Of a stretch of 64,000 nt of DNA, positions 1 to 10,361 are shown in pieces; the stretch's first letter is position 1, and every line of letters starts with the position of its first letter. Below the pieces are notes generated by a model that made no database searches, was not told the DNA's origin, and worked only from the letters and a program-made list of their open reading frames with translations. Made by a program: the position numbers and the translations under genes. The stretch is from Mytilus californianus (taxonomy: Eukaryota; Mollusca; Bivalvia; Mytilida; Mytilidae): NCBI RefSeq assembly GCF_021869535.1, contig NW_026262581.1:119564771-119628770 (forward strand). Direction: 5' to 3'.

Positions 1-1440
1 CTTTCTATCAAAATAAGCAGAAAAACATGTTCAAGGCTGCCTATACTGAGACGTTATAGGCCAGTTGTTGGTTTTGGTAAAAGTAAGCTACTTTTTTCCC
101 CCTGTTTTTACTCCAGAATCATTGGACTTCAAAATTCAGATTTAAGGTAGTTTTTCACATGTCACACTGTCTAGCTTTAGTATCAAAATATAAAGTTTGA
201 AATACAAAGTAAATGAAACTAATTGAAATATTTAAGACGAAAACTTTTAACCATAGATTAATTTGAAAAACCTTGAACTGATAAATACCTTATTCTGCTG
301 GCTACGGCTCATAATGTTGTTGCTGGTCTAACTATCAAAATACAAGGTCAAACTAGCCAGTACTAGATAAAACAACTATTCAGAAAAGTAGTTTGTCCAA
401 TAGCCAGTAGAGAGTAAAAATCGAGCCTACATGGAGTATTTGGATTCACTGAACCATATAATACAAAATGTGTTCAATATAGTTAGTTCATTATAGTATA
501 AGGATAAAATGAGTATAAATGACGTACAAAATTGGGAATATTATCAAATAGATAAATTGTACATAAATCAACTTGTCCACACATTTATCTATTTAATTTT
601 ACTTTATTTAACCTTCATTTTCCAACATACCATTTTCCATCATTATGCAGCGACAACTATTACAGATAATATGCAGGACTAGAACCAATGCAACGTGACT
701 GAAACCGAAATGAATCTCAAAATGGATACAAAAAACTGTTCATTAAACTCAACATGAGAAGCGACAGCAACGAAAAGTCCACAACAAATTTTACACAAAA
801 GATTAAAGATTGAGAAACACGAACCCAAAACAACACTGAACATGTTTTTTTTCTTCTCCAAATTACAATTTTACGGAATCTTTTATGTTTTGATTGGCAC
901 TCGCAACGCGAAAGATGTTACTAATGGATCAGGAAATATCACTCTTCCTGAGCATCTCTGTTCACCATTGTTTTTTTAGGAGGTTCGTGTTGCTTTTGCG
1001 TTAGGTTACTGTTTTACAATTGTGCTGTTTTTGGTTTTCAAATGCTTAACAATATCGCACACATCAATTTAAAACCGCACATTTTGAACTTGAACATGTT
1101 TGTTCAAATAGAAATAAGAGATAGCGATTTTTTAATGTTCCTAGCAAATTCATTTACCTCAACAAATTAAAACTATCAATATTGAAAATTGCCTCTTTCT
1201 AAACATAGTTTAATGAAAGTGACTTTTTAATGTTCACAACAGTTTTTTATCGCACCTCAAGTATATTAGTGACGTTGTGATTGGTTTAACGCCGTCACGT
1301 GGTGACCCCTGTATGGATTGGTAGGGAGGTCAGGTTTACTATTAATTGTGACGTCATCGATTAATTTTATTGTTTTTCATTACTTTATTTCTATACATAC
1401 CTTGGGGGAACAATTTACATGTGCGATAAATTCGTTAATC
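1..1440. other. AT-rich DNA, no gene recognised
   Basis: No frame with recognisable protein similarity, no splice-bounded exon and no clear repeat was found. Short open frames here have no family features. A CRE-like TGACGTCA occurs near 1350 but nothing around it supports a promoter. Confidence 0.5.
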
Positions 1441-1535
1441 GGTTCACTACTGACCCTCTACGGATCCCGGATTCAGTCTCATCCCCAATGGATTTTATTG
1501 ACCTTCTATGGATCCGTGGGGGTCAGTAGTAAACC
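1441..1535. repeat. 95-bp inverted repeat (fold-back)
   Basis: The left arm (1441-1466, starting GGTTCACTACTGACCC) is nearly the reverse complement of the right arm (1510-1535, ending GGGGTCAGTAGTAAACC). The arms are about 26 bp and differ by a few bases and one or two indels. The 43-bp centre carries no other structure. It could be a small fold-back/MITE remnant or a transcribed hairpin; no target duplication was identified. Confidence 0.7.
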
Positions 1536-2899
1536 ATATAACTTATAATATACACCATCGAGTTAAGAAATAGCATTTGAAACTTTTTTGTTTGGAAGAA
1601 AGTATGTTTTTCCCTTTATCAAACCAACATATCAATATTCTCTACGTTTGGGAAAAATCAAACTATGTCGTATATAGGAACTCTTTTAGTTAACATTAAG
1701 TCGGTATTATTACGAAACAGCTATATCATGGCTATTTTTTGTCCATTTACTGCAAGAATCATCTAATTTCACGTTCATTTCATCTTAAATATTCCTTTAA
1801 TGTATATTACATCCGTAACGAAATCGATATTTGTAACGTAGCTGTATTAACGGAACCCAACCAAATTTTTCACCAAATCTGTTGACGTCATTACTTAAGA
1901 ACACACGTGTATTTGGAACATAAAAGCAGTTTGACTGGATAAAAAGCCAGCGTTTATAAAAAGAAATGAGGTATTTTACAATGAGTCCTCAGATTTTGAG
2001 AACTGCAATATGCAATATAAACTAGTTTTAACAAAAGGATATAGCGGCAGAGAAACACATTGTATTTCACTATTAATAGAATAAAGTTTTTAACACTGTT
2101 ATCTTTATTAAAGGTTAATCATATGTATTGTTGTTTGCATACTTTGTACATGGAAGGTCCACATTTTATTTCAAGAATGTATTTCATTCAATTAATTTCC
2201 GCCATTTTTGTCAGTACACGAAAAAAAGTCATTTAACCAAATTTATTTACAGTAGGCGTTTAACAGTTTGTAATTTTATATCGCGGATGTAAAATGGCTT
2301 CAAAATAAGATCTTCGTTTTTATTTCGTAAAACTTGGATTGTGTATATGATAAGGGCTAAGCCATTTATACGAAAAACGATAAAGAAACAACGAAATAGA
2401 ATATCAAACCGTTGCTTATAGACTTTTCTTTTGCTTGCTGATACTTTGTTTAATTACATTGCATGAAAATCCAGTGCATTCGTAAAGAGAAGAAGTCGTA
2501 TTTTGACGGTGATTCGAGAAAATGTCATCATGATCAACCTATCCAACTAAGAAAACTGCATATCTGCACTGAAACGCTGAACTTTTTTACAATAAATAAA
2601 GGTCATACGGATTATTATACGTTAATTTACATGATCATGGTTCCAGACATATTTTGTAGATACAAAGATATATATAAAGCAAAAACAAATAGAAAAAGTA
2701 ACCTTAGCCCATTAATTTGTTTTTCTGACGTCAATTTTGAAAAGTTTATTTCTTGTCAATGTAAAAACCTGAAACTCTCTCTATTTTTAATGTTTTTGTT
2801 CAATGAATATTTAAAAAAAACCTTACTTAGAATTCAATAGTACCTAGAACATAAAGTTAGTTTTGAAGTTGAGGTTTACGTATTTGGGTTCTATTTGCT
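1536..2899. other. no gene recognised
   Basis: AT-rich sequence. The longest open frame (2463-2840, 125 codons) has biased, low-information composition, no family motif and no convincing splice sites, so I do not call it a gene. Confidence 0.45.
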
Positions 2900-3140
2900 C
2901 CTCGTGTATTCAGATATTTAAATTTATTGGTTTGAGCGTTCCTGGTGAAGTAAATGTTCTGTTATGGTCTAAAGGAGTTTTTGGTTATTAATGCTCTTCA
3001 ACTTCGTAAAATTTATTTGCATTGCAAATGTCTTGATTCAAGTGCCACTGATGAGTATAATGTAGACAAAACGCGCTTCTGGCATACCATTATCAGCCTG
3101 GTATATTTGATGAGATGTTTTATCATCAGTAGCTCTTTTT
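2900..3140 (+). mobile_element. retrozyme-like repeat fragment with decayed hammerhead
   Basis: This shares the phrase 'atgctcttcaacttcgtaaa' and the downstream hammerhead block with the copies at 8.0-8.5 kb. It starts with a partial hammerhead-like half (gagcgttcctggtga, about 2936) of another subtype, so it looks like a chimera of two related repeat units. The ends are approximate. Confidence 0.65.
3044..3084 (+). ncRNA. hammerhead ribozyme, decayed
   Basis: Stem I pairs GCCA with TGGC. The CTGATGA core (3050-3056) is intact. The GAAA box reads AAAA (G12 changed) and the cleavage triplet is TTC instead of GTC (3077-3079). Stem II is weakened. Known biology requires G12 for catalysis, so this copy is expected to be inactive. 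Confidence 0.65.
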
Positions 3141-4053
3141 TAATGGAAGAATTTCACATTGTTTAGATTAAAAGTAACAGATGAACTTAAGTCTAAAGTG
3201 ACATCGTAGTTCAAAAATTTCCAGCAAAATAGGATAAGATTAAATATTAAATCGAAAGAACATAAAACAAATAACTAACATTAGAAAATAGACGTACAAA
3301 CAAAATCGAAAATAACTAATAAAAGGCATTATTAATTAATCGGCAAAGTTAAAATCTAAAGCATTAGAAAAATGATATAGGAATACATGTATTACATTCA
3401 TTACGAATATGTTGAAACGTACCAAACAGATTAATAGGAAAACATTGAAGATTGTCTGTATATGCCAGACAGAGAACCATAATTAACTCACAAATATTGG
3501 ATTAACAGTATGATATAATTGAGGGATGGAGATTTTAGAGTGAAGACTTCTTGTTAACACTATTTCCAATGAACTTTGTCACCACCAGTACTCACCTTAA
3601 AGAACTTCATGACATCGCAATGAAAAACTAATCAATGTATAGTGCTGCCACTAGAAATGATGAGATAGCTGCTGTCGTCTCAACTTCTAAATGAAGTATG
3701 GTATGCACTATTGATCTGAATACAAATTTTCAGGGAGTGACTGCAAGATCACCTTTGGATAAAACTCTTACATTATTCTTTGTCTTCATTTCAAATATTT
3801 TCTTGTATTATCAATGGTAATGTTAATCACCAAAACTCTCATTAAGAAAGCAGGTCCTAACATGACAAAGGCAAAGACATTGACGAGTTGTTAGTCTAGC
3901 AATGTTTTAGACTCGATGAGATTTAGAGCTTGACATATTTTTAAAACACTTGTCTGTTGTTGAAGACATATGTTAACTTTTATATGTCTTTTTTGTGTGT
4001 CACATTGGTTTGATGCATCACTGAATTATAATCCCCTTCCCATTCTATTCATA
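3141..4053. other. no gene recognised
   Basis: AT-rich sequence with neither an exon nor a repeat that I can name. Confidence 0.4.
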
Positions 4054-4055
4054 TA

Positions 4056-5008
4056 CACAAAGAAAAAAAGTTAAGCACCCCCTGGTATATTGAATTATTG
4101 TATGAATTTCAATATGAATGCAAATATTGATTTTAACAAGAACATTGTTCCATAAAAAAGAGGTGAACATACATGCCATGAGAGACTTGCCAAGATCCGG
4201 TAGACCACCCGATACATCGCAGCGTGAAGACAAAGCGTGGTTAGACGAATGCCATTTGCAACTAGTCCTGTTCTAAAAGGACAATGCTTACCTAATAGAC
4301 GTCTATCAACTAGAACAGTAAGAAACCGGTTGAAATCAGCAAGACTGAAGTCAAGGAGAGTGCGTTTGGCATAATGTTTAGCGTGACGTGGTTGGAATTT
4401 GAGGACCTGGCGCAGGATCCATTGGTTGCACGAGAGCCGGTTTCTGCTGCATGTAACAGATGGACGAATGAGAAAAAAGCGACACATACCCAAAGGAACA
4501 TCCAACCAACTGTTCCTTACGGTAGAGGCTCTGTAATGATATGGGGGTGCATCTCTCATGGTTGCAAGTTGGAATCGGTGACCATACGAAGAAAACTAAC
4601 AAGTGATCAATACATCAGAGAAGTTCTTCAGCCAGTTGTTAGCCCCCATTTTGACAAACATCCACTAGCTGCATGGCCTGTGTTTATGGATGGCATCGTC
4701 AAGTCGCATTGTTCGTGGGCCGCAACTGCCTACCTTCAAGGTTGAAGTCGTGACTTCTCTTCTATGGCCAGACATGAGCCCAGAATCTGATAGAGCATGT
4801 TTGGAATATGTTGGGCCGTCTACAGGCAGTCGAACCTCCTCTACAAATTTACATCAATTGGAAGCAGCATTGCACCGAGAATGGCCACAGCTACCACAGC
4901 AGGAAATCCGACTACTGACTGATGGGAATTAGTCTGTGATCTCATGACACTGATCGTATCTTTTGTTATTTTAAAAAGATTTTGGGGTGCTTAACTTTTT
5001 TCTTTGTG
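4056..5008 (+). mobile_element. Tc1/mariner-like transposon, degenerate
   Basis: The left end reads CACAAAGAAAAAAAGTTAAGCACC and the right end is its near-perfect reverse complement, giving terminal inverted repeats of about 24 bp. Both ends are flanked by TA (4054-4055 and 5009-5010), the target duplication of this superfamily. The 953-bp length is shorter than a full Tc1 element (about 1.3-1.7 kb), so internal sequence is missing. The interior encodes broken transposase fragments. Confidence 0.88.
4160..4932 (+). pseudogene. Tc1-like transposase remnant
   Basis: Transposase pieces occur in several plus-strand frames. At about 4260-4360 there is an N-terminal helix-turn-helix stretch resembling 'RRLSTRTVRNRL'. 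At 4374-4745 the catalytic-core segment GRGSVMIWGCIS is followed by LTSDQYIREVLQPVVSPHFD. At 4740-4930 comes a C-terminal segment with LLWPDMSP and LHQLEAALHREW. In intact relatives an aspartate lies in an 'MDDNA..H' motif; here it reads FMDGIVKSH, so the second catalytic residue is lost. Frames change between the pieces and part of the domain around the first aspartate is deleted. No functional enzyme can be made. The reading is based on family motifs (DD34E Tc1 type), not on a database match. Confidence 0.85.
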
Positions 5009-5255
5009 TATTTGAATGTGGCAAACACACTATTCTATTATTAATGAAAACCATTTAAGCACGTTCGAACATATAGTAACTCTTCTTTTTATGTTAGCAA
5101 AATTTGAATTGACTACATTTGTACAAAATTGTTGCAAGAAACTTCATTCTAAAATATTTGAAAATTTTAATGATATAACATTGGCTTTAAATAATCAGGT
5201 TAATTGCTGGTAAAGCCATCCATTTTATCTTGAATGTCGTCTTGTTTAGACTTTG

Positions 5256-5525
5256 TAACTACAGTTTGCTACACAGTAAACGAAAGAGTATGTAAATGTG
5301 AAATCAGCAATCTACCCATAGATGTGCACTGAATTATTAATTTATTAACTACAGGTTACTACCAGGTAAACGGAAGAGTATGTAAGTGTGAAATCAGCAA
5401 GCTACCCATAGATGTGCTTTGAATTATTGATTTATTAACTACAGATTACTACCAAGTAAACGGAAGAGTATGTAAGTGTTAAATCCGCAAGCTACCCATA
5501 GATGGACCTTATATTATTAATTTAA
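5256..5525. repeat. tandem repeat, three copies of a 90-bp unit
   Basis: Units start with 'taactacag' at 5256, 5346 and 5436 (period 90). Each contains 'ggaagagtatgtaagtgt' or a close variant and 'ctacccatagatg'. The copies differ at several positions. The array ends about 20 bp before the candidate signal-peptide exon at 5547. Confidence 0.85.
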
Positions 5526-5546
5526 AACTGTTCTTCATTTTTACAG

Positions 5547-5599
5547 GATCCTGAAATGAATGTACTAGTGTTGCCTTTTTTATTTGTATTATGCTCAGG
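5547..5599 (+). CDS. candidate first coding exon of a secreted or membrane protein
   Basis: A pyrimidine-rich acceptor (ttcttcatttttacag) ends at 5546 and a strong donor (CAGG/gtaaga) begins at 5600. Within the 53-base exon, an ATG at 5556 opens MNVLVLPFLFVLCSG. This is a short N-terminus with a hydrophobic core that looks like most of a signal peptide, and the exon ends in phase 2. Small 5' exons carrying a signal peptide are common in animal secreted-protein genes. I could not identify the next exon, so the product is unknown and the call rests on splice signals and hydrophobicity alone. It could be chance. Confidence 0.4.
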
Positions 5600-6397
5600 G
5601 TAAGAAATTGCTGTCGTGTTACTTGGATTCTGTATGTGTATAATGGAAGATTTATCGTAAAGAAAAAGGTGCAAATAACGAATCAGAGCTGCTATGGTCA
5701 ATCGTAATGAAAAGTTTTCTCAAAGTTGACAGTCTAAATCGATAGTGATTATTTTAATATATACTTGAGAACTCTTAATGTGTTTTCTTTCTAAACATCA
5801 ACGGGAGACAAAAACTCTTTTCCCAACTGTTTGCCTCACTGATATCCATTTTCACACGACAGTTAATCGAGCAAATACTCATAATTTGTAATTTAAGTGT
5901 TCATCTCGAAATGAACAAGAACAAGTCAGCCGTATATTTGATTATTTTGATTATTTTATATATAATTATTGACTGTTTTTTCTATGTTAAGCCAATAAAA
6001 ACATACAACGTGCGAACAATTTCAGAAGCAACCAATTAACAGAAGCATACATTTTGAAACGCAGCAATTTTAATCAAATAATTAAATTGACCCTCAATGA
6101 TTGAAATTGGTGCAAGAAACGGTAATATCTGCTTGCATCTACGATGCTTCTGGAAGCCTTGCAATTTTTCTGATGTAATTGCATGTTGCGATGTTGATGA
6201 TATCAATAAGTCATTGTGCAGTTTACATTAGATACTATCATTGCAAGCAGTGCACATGCTCTGGCTGACTTTTGCAATCCATTTGCACTTTACAAAAACA
6301 AGGTTTCTTTTGTTCAAAAATATTAACAACTTTAACTTTTGTTAGTTTGTACAACAGTATTGAAATAAGAAAATATGTTTTTTGTTGTTTGTTGTTG

Positions 6398-6429
6398 TTT
6401 TTTTTTTTTTTTTGGGGGGGGGGGGGGGG
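6398..6429. repeat. poly-T followed by poly-G homopolymers
   Basis: About 16 T are followed directly by about 16 G. Tract length is uncertain because such runs are prone to sequencing and assembly error. Confidence 0.8.
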
Positions 6430-6751
6430 ATAAAGTTTACCCTTGGTAAAAAAAAGTTTAGAAGCTCTACTTTTACTTGATATCTAGAACAGTCGGTTTT
6501 CAGTAGAGTAGATCAAGTTATTCATTTTAATATGTGATTTGAGGGAAATATTATTTTTCTTCATCTAGTGTTAATATTTATACTCTGATTATTTTCCTAA
6601 GAAATATATTCCTATTCCTTACCATTACTACAAATTGCCATTAATGCTGTAGTTTTAGTCAGATTTCTAGCGTACATAGGAATATAATAAATAAAACGGT
6701 TATGTGTGAAAATAAACGTATTTTCTACATTTATTGATTGTTTACTAGGAT

Positions 6752-6815
6752 ATAAAAATAAGGAGATGTGGTATGATTGCCAATGAGATAATTCTCCAAA
6801 AGAGACCAAATGACA
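6752..6815 (-). repeat. end fragment of a mytilid dispersed repeat
   Basis: 'aaataaggagatgtggtatg' then 'attgccaatgagataattctcc' is the reverse complement of the 3' end shared by the copies at 7590-7885, 14098-14345 and 32805-32980. Confidence 0.7.
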
Positions 6816-7589
6816 AAAGAAGTTAACAACTCATGCACTTATCAAATTGTACAATGGTTATCATAAAACAATATTTATTTTGAAATTAATAAAAGAAGTG
6901 TACTTCTTTTCAGTTGAAAATTTATATACATATTCAAAATTGTTTGAGAAAGCGGCAATTTTTTGATAAAAATTGGTATGATAAACCTTTGCCCTTCAAA
7001 TATTCAGTGTAGTAGGAACTTGCATTACTCCGTATCCGATCAGATTCGGTTAATCCTACGATCTGTTCTGCGCTTTATAAATGTTATATGTTGTTCTGAT
7101 TCATCAATCTTTAAGATTTCTTCCGAAAACCTACAATTGTTACACTATGTCACGAACAATCCCTTATGTGGCTACGACGAACGCTATAAATACTCCAGTT
7201 GGCGCCTATGTGACTTCTTGAGGTTTCGGTGGAAGTTGGAATGTACCTTAGGGTAGGGAAGTGTGATGAAAGTGTCTGAAACTCGTTAAAGTTACTTGTA
7301 GAGTAAAACACAAGAGGCCACAAAGACTGAATCGCTCATCTTTTAAAACATATCTGGCATTTATGAAAATGTTTTAGGTTTAAAGATTCTAACTATCCAG
7401 CATTCATTATAGTTTTAGAGAGATAAGGCTAAAACTCGAACATAAGTCAAAAATCATCATTTCAGGGCAAAAGTCAGGACAAACTATGGTTTTGATCATA
7501 TTTGCATTTTTGTAGATCTTTTATTGCTGATCAGTTTGCTGTATATAATTTCGGCCTGTACAGAATTTTAATCCTGGTGAAGGTTTGGT

Positions 7590-7885
7590 ACCATTAAAAC
7601 GTTTAAACCCGCTGCATTTGTTTGCACCTGTCCTAAGTCAGGAATCTGATGTTCAGTAGTTGTCGTTTGTTGATGTGGTTCATAAGTGTTTCTCGTTTCT
7701 TATATAGATTAGACCGTTGGTTTTCCCGTTTGAATGGTTTTACACTATTAATTTTTTGGAACCCTTTATAGCTTACTGTTCTGTGTGAGCCAAGGCTCCG
7801 TGTTGAAGACCGTACTGTGACCTATAATGGTTTACTTTTATAAATTTTGACTTGGATGGAGAGTTGTCTCATTGGCACTCATACC
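7590..7885 (+). repeat. mytilid dispersed repeat, 3' part
   Basis: It contains 'ttagaccgttggttttcc', 'ccctttatagcttactgt', 'gttgaagaccgtactgtgac' and ends 'gttgtctcattggcactcat' followed by 'accacatcttcttatatc'. The same module order recurs at 14098-14345, 24150-24440 and 32805-32980. No coding capacity. Confidence 0.7.
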
Positions 7886-8065
7886 ACATCTTCTTATATC
7901 TATATACATGATGAATTTATTTACAACCACTGGATCGATGCCACTGGATTTTCTAGCCCAGGAATAAATTACTTTAGTTTCATTTGGCAAAACTTTTCTG
8001 AACTTTGGATCCTAAATGCTCTCCAACTTCGTACATTTTTGGACTTTTTAACTTTTTTGATTCGA

Positions 8066-8110
8066 GCGTCAGTGATCGAGTCTTTTGTAGACGAAACGCG
8101 CGTCTGACGC
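8066..8110 (+). ncRNA. hammerhead ribozyme, core mutated
   Basis: Stem I GCGTCA/TGACGC is fully Watson-Crick paired. Stem II closes as GTCT/AGAC around a TTTGT loop. GAAA is intact, helix III is the self-complementary ACGCGCGT, and the cleavage triplet GTC is at 8102-8104. The first core strand, normally CTGATGA, reads GTGATCGA: C3 is replaced and one base is inserted. All helices are kept but the catalytic turn is damaged. Confidence 0.82.
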
Positions 8111-8425
8111 ACAAAATTTTAATATTGGTATCTATGATGAGTTTATTTACAACAACTGGGTCGATACCACTGCTGGTGGAGGTTTCCTTCCGAGAGTAGC
8201 ACCAGGCCAGTAGTCAACACTTCTGTGTTGACATGAATTATCATTGATATGGTCATAATAATAAATTAACTGTTTACAAAATTTTGAATTCTTCGAAACA
8301 CTAAGCATTTTCTACCCCAGGAATAGATTACTTAGCTATAATTTGCCAAACCATAATGGAATTTTGGGTCACATATGCTCTTCAACTTCATACTTTATTT
8401 TGCCTTTTTAACTTTTTTGATTCGA

Positions 8426-8469
8426 ACGTCACTGACGAGTCTTCTGTAAACAAAATGCGCGTCTGGCGT
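8426..8469 (+). ncRNA. hammerhead ribozyme, core mutated
   Basis: Stem I ACGTCA/TGGCGT pairs over six positions, with one G-U. The core strand CTGACGA fits the CUGANGA consensus. Stem II is GTCT/AAAC with one mismatch, the GAAA box reads AAAA, helix III is ATGCGCGT, and the cleavage triplet GTC is at 8461-8463. Loss of G12 predicts inactivity. Confidence 0.78.
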
Positions 8470-8519
8470 ACAAAATTTTAATCCTGGTATTTATGATGAG
8501 TTTATTTACTATTTTTGAG

Positions 8520-9000
8520 ATATTAGGCAAACCTCAAAAATTAGTCAAAATTTTCATTTTTAAAGGGGTATTGTACGGTTTATAGTATGGTAATGTTGAG
8601 CGGATGGGCGGGCGTGAAAAAGTAGGTACCTAATTTGAATAATAAGCTCCTACAGTTTTCAACTCAGAACCCTGAAACTTCACAAGAAGATTGCACATAT
8701 GTTGAAAGTAATGCTACTGCTATTTTGAAATTGTTTGCTGAATTAATTTCCATTTTTTCAGACATTGAAACTTAGTCAGTCATTTTCAGCAAAGGTTATG
8801 AAAGATTGTACAAGTTTTCAGCTATGATCTATATGTCTACACAGAAAGATTGAACACATGTTGAAGTTATGCACCTGCTATTATTGAATTGTTTCAAGAA
8901 ATATTTCACATTTTTCCGGACTTTAGAACTTAGTTATTTTCCAGCAAAATTTACAAACTTCATGTTATTTGCCTCTACATTGTAAACATTCTAAATTGAT
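8520..9000. repeat. repeat-derived DNA with two related 90-bp blocks
   Basis: The block at about 8685-8775 ('gattgcacatatgttgaaag', 'ctgctattttgaaattgttt') is repeated in diverged form at about 8845-8935 ('gattgaacacatgttgaag', 'ctgctattattgaattgttt'). The 'gagcggatgggcgggcgtg' phrase near 8596 belongs to a dispersed repeat that I believe is common in mussels. No gene. Confidence 0.5.
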
Positions 9001-10125
9001 TAGGCACAAATATTGCAAAACTAAGACATATGCTTTATCTTACCAATAAGAAATTACACTTAACTGCGAGAAGCTATAATTTTGTATTATGATTGACATT
9101 TTAGTTATCACATGGATTTATTTATCATTATAAGTAAGATTGAGAACAGTATATGCGTCCACGCGATGCTTCTTACTTCACTGTATTAAACCATACTCTT
9201 AAAATAAATAAAGCGAAAAAGACAATTTTTTAAGCTTTTAAATATATTTATATGTCACTTATGTCTGAGAGAAAAAAGTACATCAAGAAAGTACTATTGA
9301 CAAAAAATGTTAGGAGGCTTATGTTTTGCATTTTAATCGAACACCATTCCAAAGTTTGATAAATGAAGTCTGTTTTATACATATTTTGGTAGATTTATTA
9401 CAAATTTCCTTCCAGCAACTACGTTTTCCTAGCTTGAGTACAATTTCAAAATTAATACTATCGTAACTAAATAGTTTACTGCCATATGTAGACTTTTTTT
9501 TTTTAGAATTTTCAGAATATTTATACGGATATTTTGTGCCTCTTCTTTCATTTGAATGTAACCCTTTTTTTAAATACAGATAATTCATATCTAATTCTTT
9601 CGGTCTTTTATCAGTAATGTTATTTCTTCCTATTCGTCTATTTGAAATCTGCCTCCTTAATTTACATGTAATAAGTCTTTTAAATAACAGCTAGGACCAT
9701 TTCCTTTACAGCTTTCCTTCAGTTTATATAGTACCCTTTATTTGTTCGTCACTTAATATCACAATATCAGATCAATATATCGAGGCATTTTCCTTTATGT
9801 CATTCTCCAAAACTGATTCTGAGCATGCGTAAGATAATGGCAGCCACATTCCAATACAGGACCACAATTTAGTTTTCACTGTACAAATATCAGTTTCTTT
9901 CATCCAATATCGTGTCACATTTAATGAATATGCAATGGATGCGGACTCATCAAAGGCTCAACTACCTTCTATTTTCCATTTCGCTACTTGCTCTTTTTGT
10001 TTGGTCAAATATAAGTGTTGTTATATAGTTAATATAGTACCTTATCTCACAATTCATGTATTAACGTATGTGTTTATCATATTGAAATAACAATATCATG
10101 TCTGGTTTATATATAAATTCATAAA
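9001..10125. other. 3' flank of the GPCR gene, otherwise unassigned
   Basis: This is downstream of the GPCR stop codon on the minus strand and probably includes its 3' UTR. The minus-strand frame at 9319-9588 is lysine/asparagine-rich low-complexity translation without family features. Confidence 0.45.
9737..9742 (-). promoter_or_regulatory. candidate poly(A) signal for the GPCR gene
   Basis: TTTATT on the plus strand gives AATAAA on the minus strand, about 385 bases past the GPCR stop codon. In such AT-rich DNA the hexamer can occur by chance. Confidence 0.3.
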
Positions 10126-10361
10126 TTAATCATATTTATCCTGTTGTATAACTGCTTTCTTTAAAATTCCAGAAGCAACGAACCAACCATGTTTGTTAGT
10201 ATATGTGTTCATTGTAAATCTTTCTGATCTAGGTATAGATCCTCTTGGTATGGAGCCTCGATTTCGACCAGAAGATGTCGTGTATTGTGGAGGTCTAAAC
10301 ACCAGTCTTCGTCCCTTCCTGCAACAACTAAGTGCTACTCTAAATTCTTTTCTAAACTTGG
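10126..10361 (-). CDS. peptide GPCR, last coding exon (C-terminal tail)
   Basis: The acceptor (tattatactatttcag) precedes CC AAG TTT. With the G left over from the exon at 23104-23222 this gives Ala, so the protein reads NFMS-AKFRKEFRVALSCC across the junction, the usual start of a class A receptor helix 8. The exon encodes the 77 cytoplasmic-tail residues and the TAA stop (10128-10126). Two adjacent cysteines (SCC) are likely palmitoylation sites anchoring helix 8. The tail then has basic stretches, Ser/Thr sites suited to receptor kinases, and a small internal repeat (RGSIPRGSIPR). The spliced frame across all four exons is exactly 290 codons including the stop, which strongly supports the model. 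Confidence 0.93.

Larger units (their letters stand above)
5600..7589. other. unassigned DNA with minor repeats
   Basis: No exon recognised. It contains a poly-T/poly-G run near 6398-6429 and a short mytilid repeat end at about 6752-6815. The 97-codon open frame at 6963-7256 resembles no family I know. Confidence 0.4.
7890..8515 (+). mobile_element. retrozyme-like element, head-to-tail units with hammerheads
   Basis: Two homologous units lie in tandem. The first (about 7890-8104) lacks an internal block of roughly 150 bp. The second (8105-8463, 359 bp) is complete. Each ends in a hammerhead motif, and each restarts with 'tatgatgagtttatttac' or a variant; a third restart is visible at 8490-8510. 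Unit-length repeats bounded by hammerheads are the known hallmark of retrozymes, non-autonomous retroelements that pass through circular RNA. There is no protein-coding capacity, as expected. Assignment to bivalve retrozymes is from established knowledge; activity is not implied. Confidence 0.82.

Noticed and set aside
2463-2840. 125-codon plus-strand frame, longest in the left flank
   Set aside because: Lys/Ile/Phe-rich translation typical of AT-rich noncoding DNA, no motif, no splice sites.
6963-7256. 97-codon plus-strand frame
   Set aside because: No recognisable domain; neighbouring sequence looks repeat-derived. Left as unassigned.
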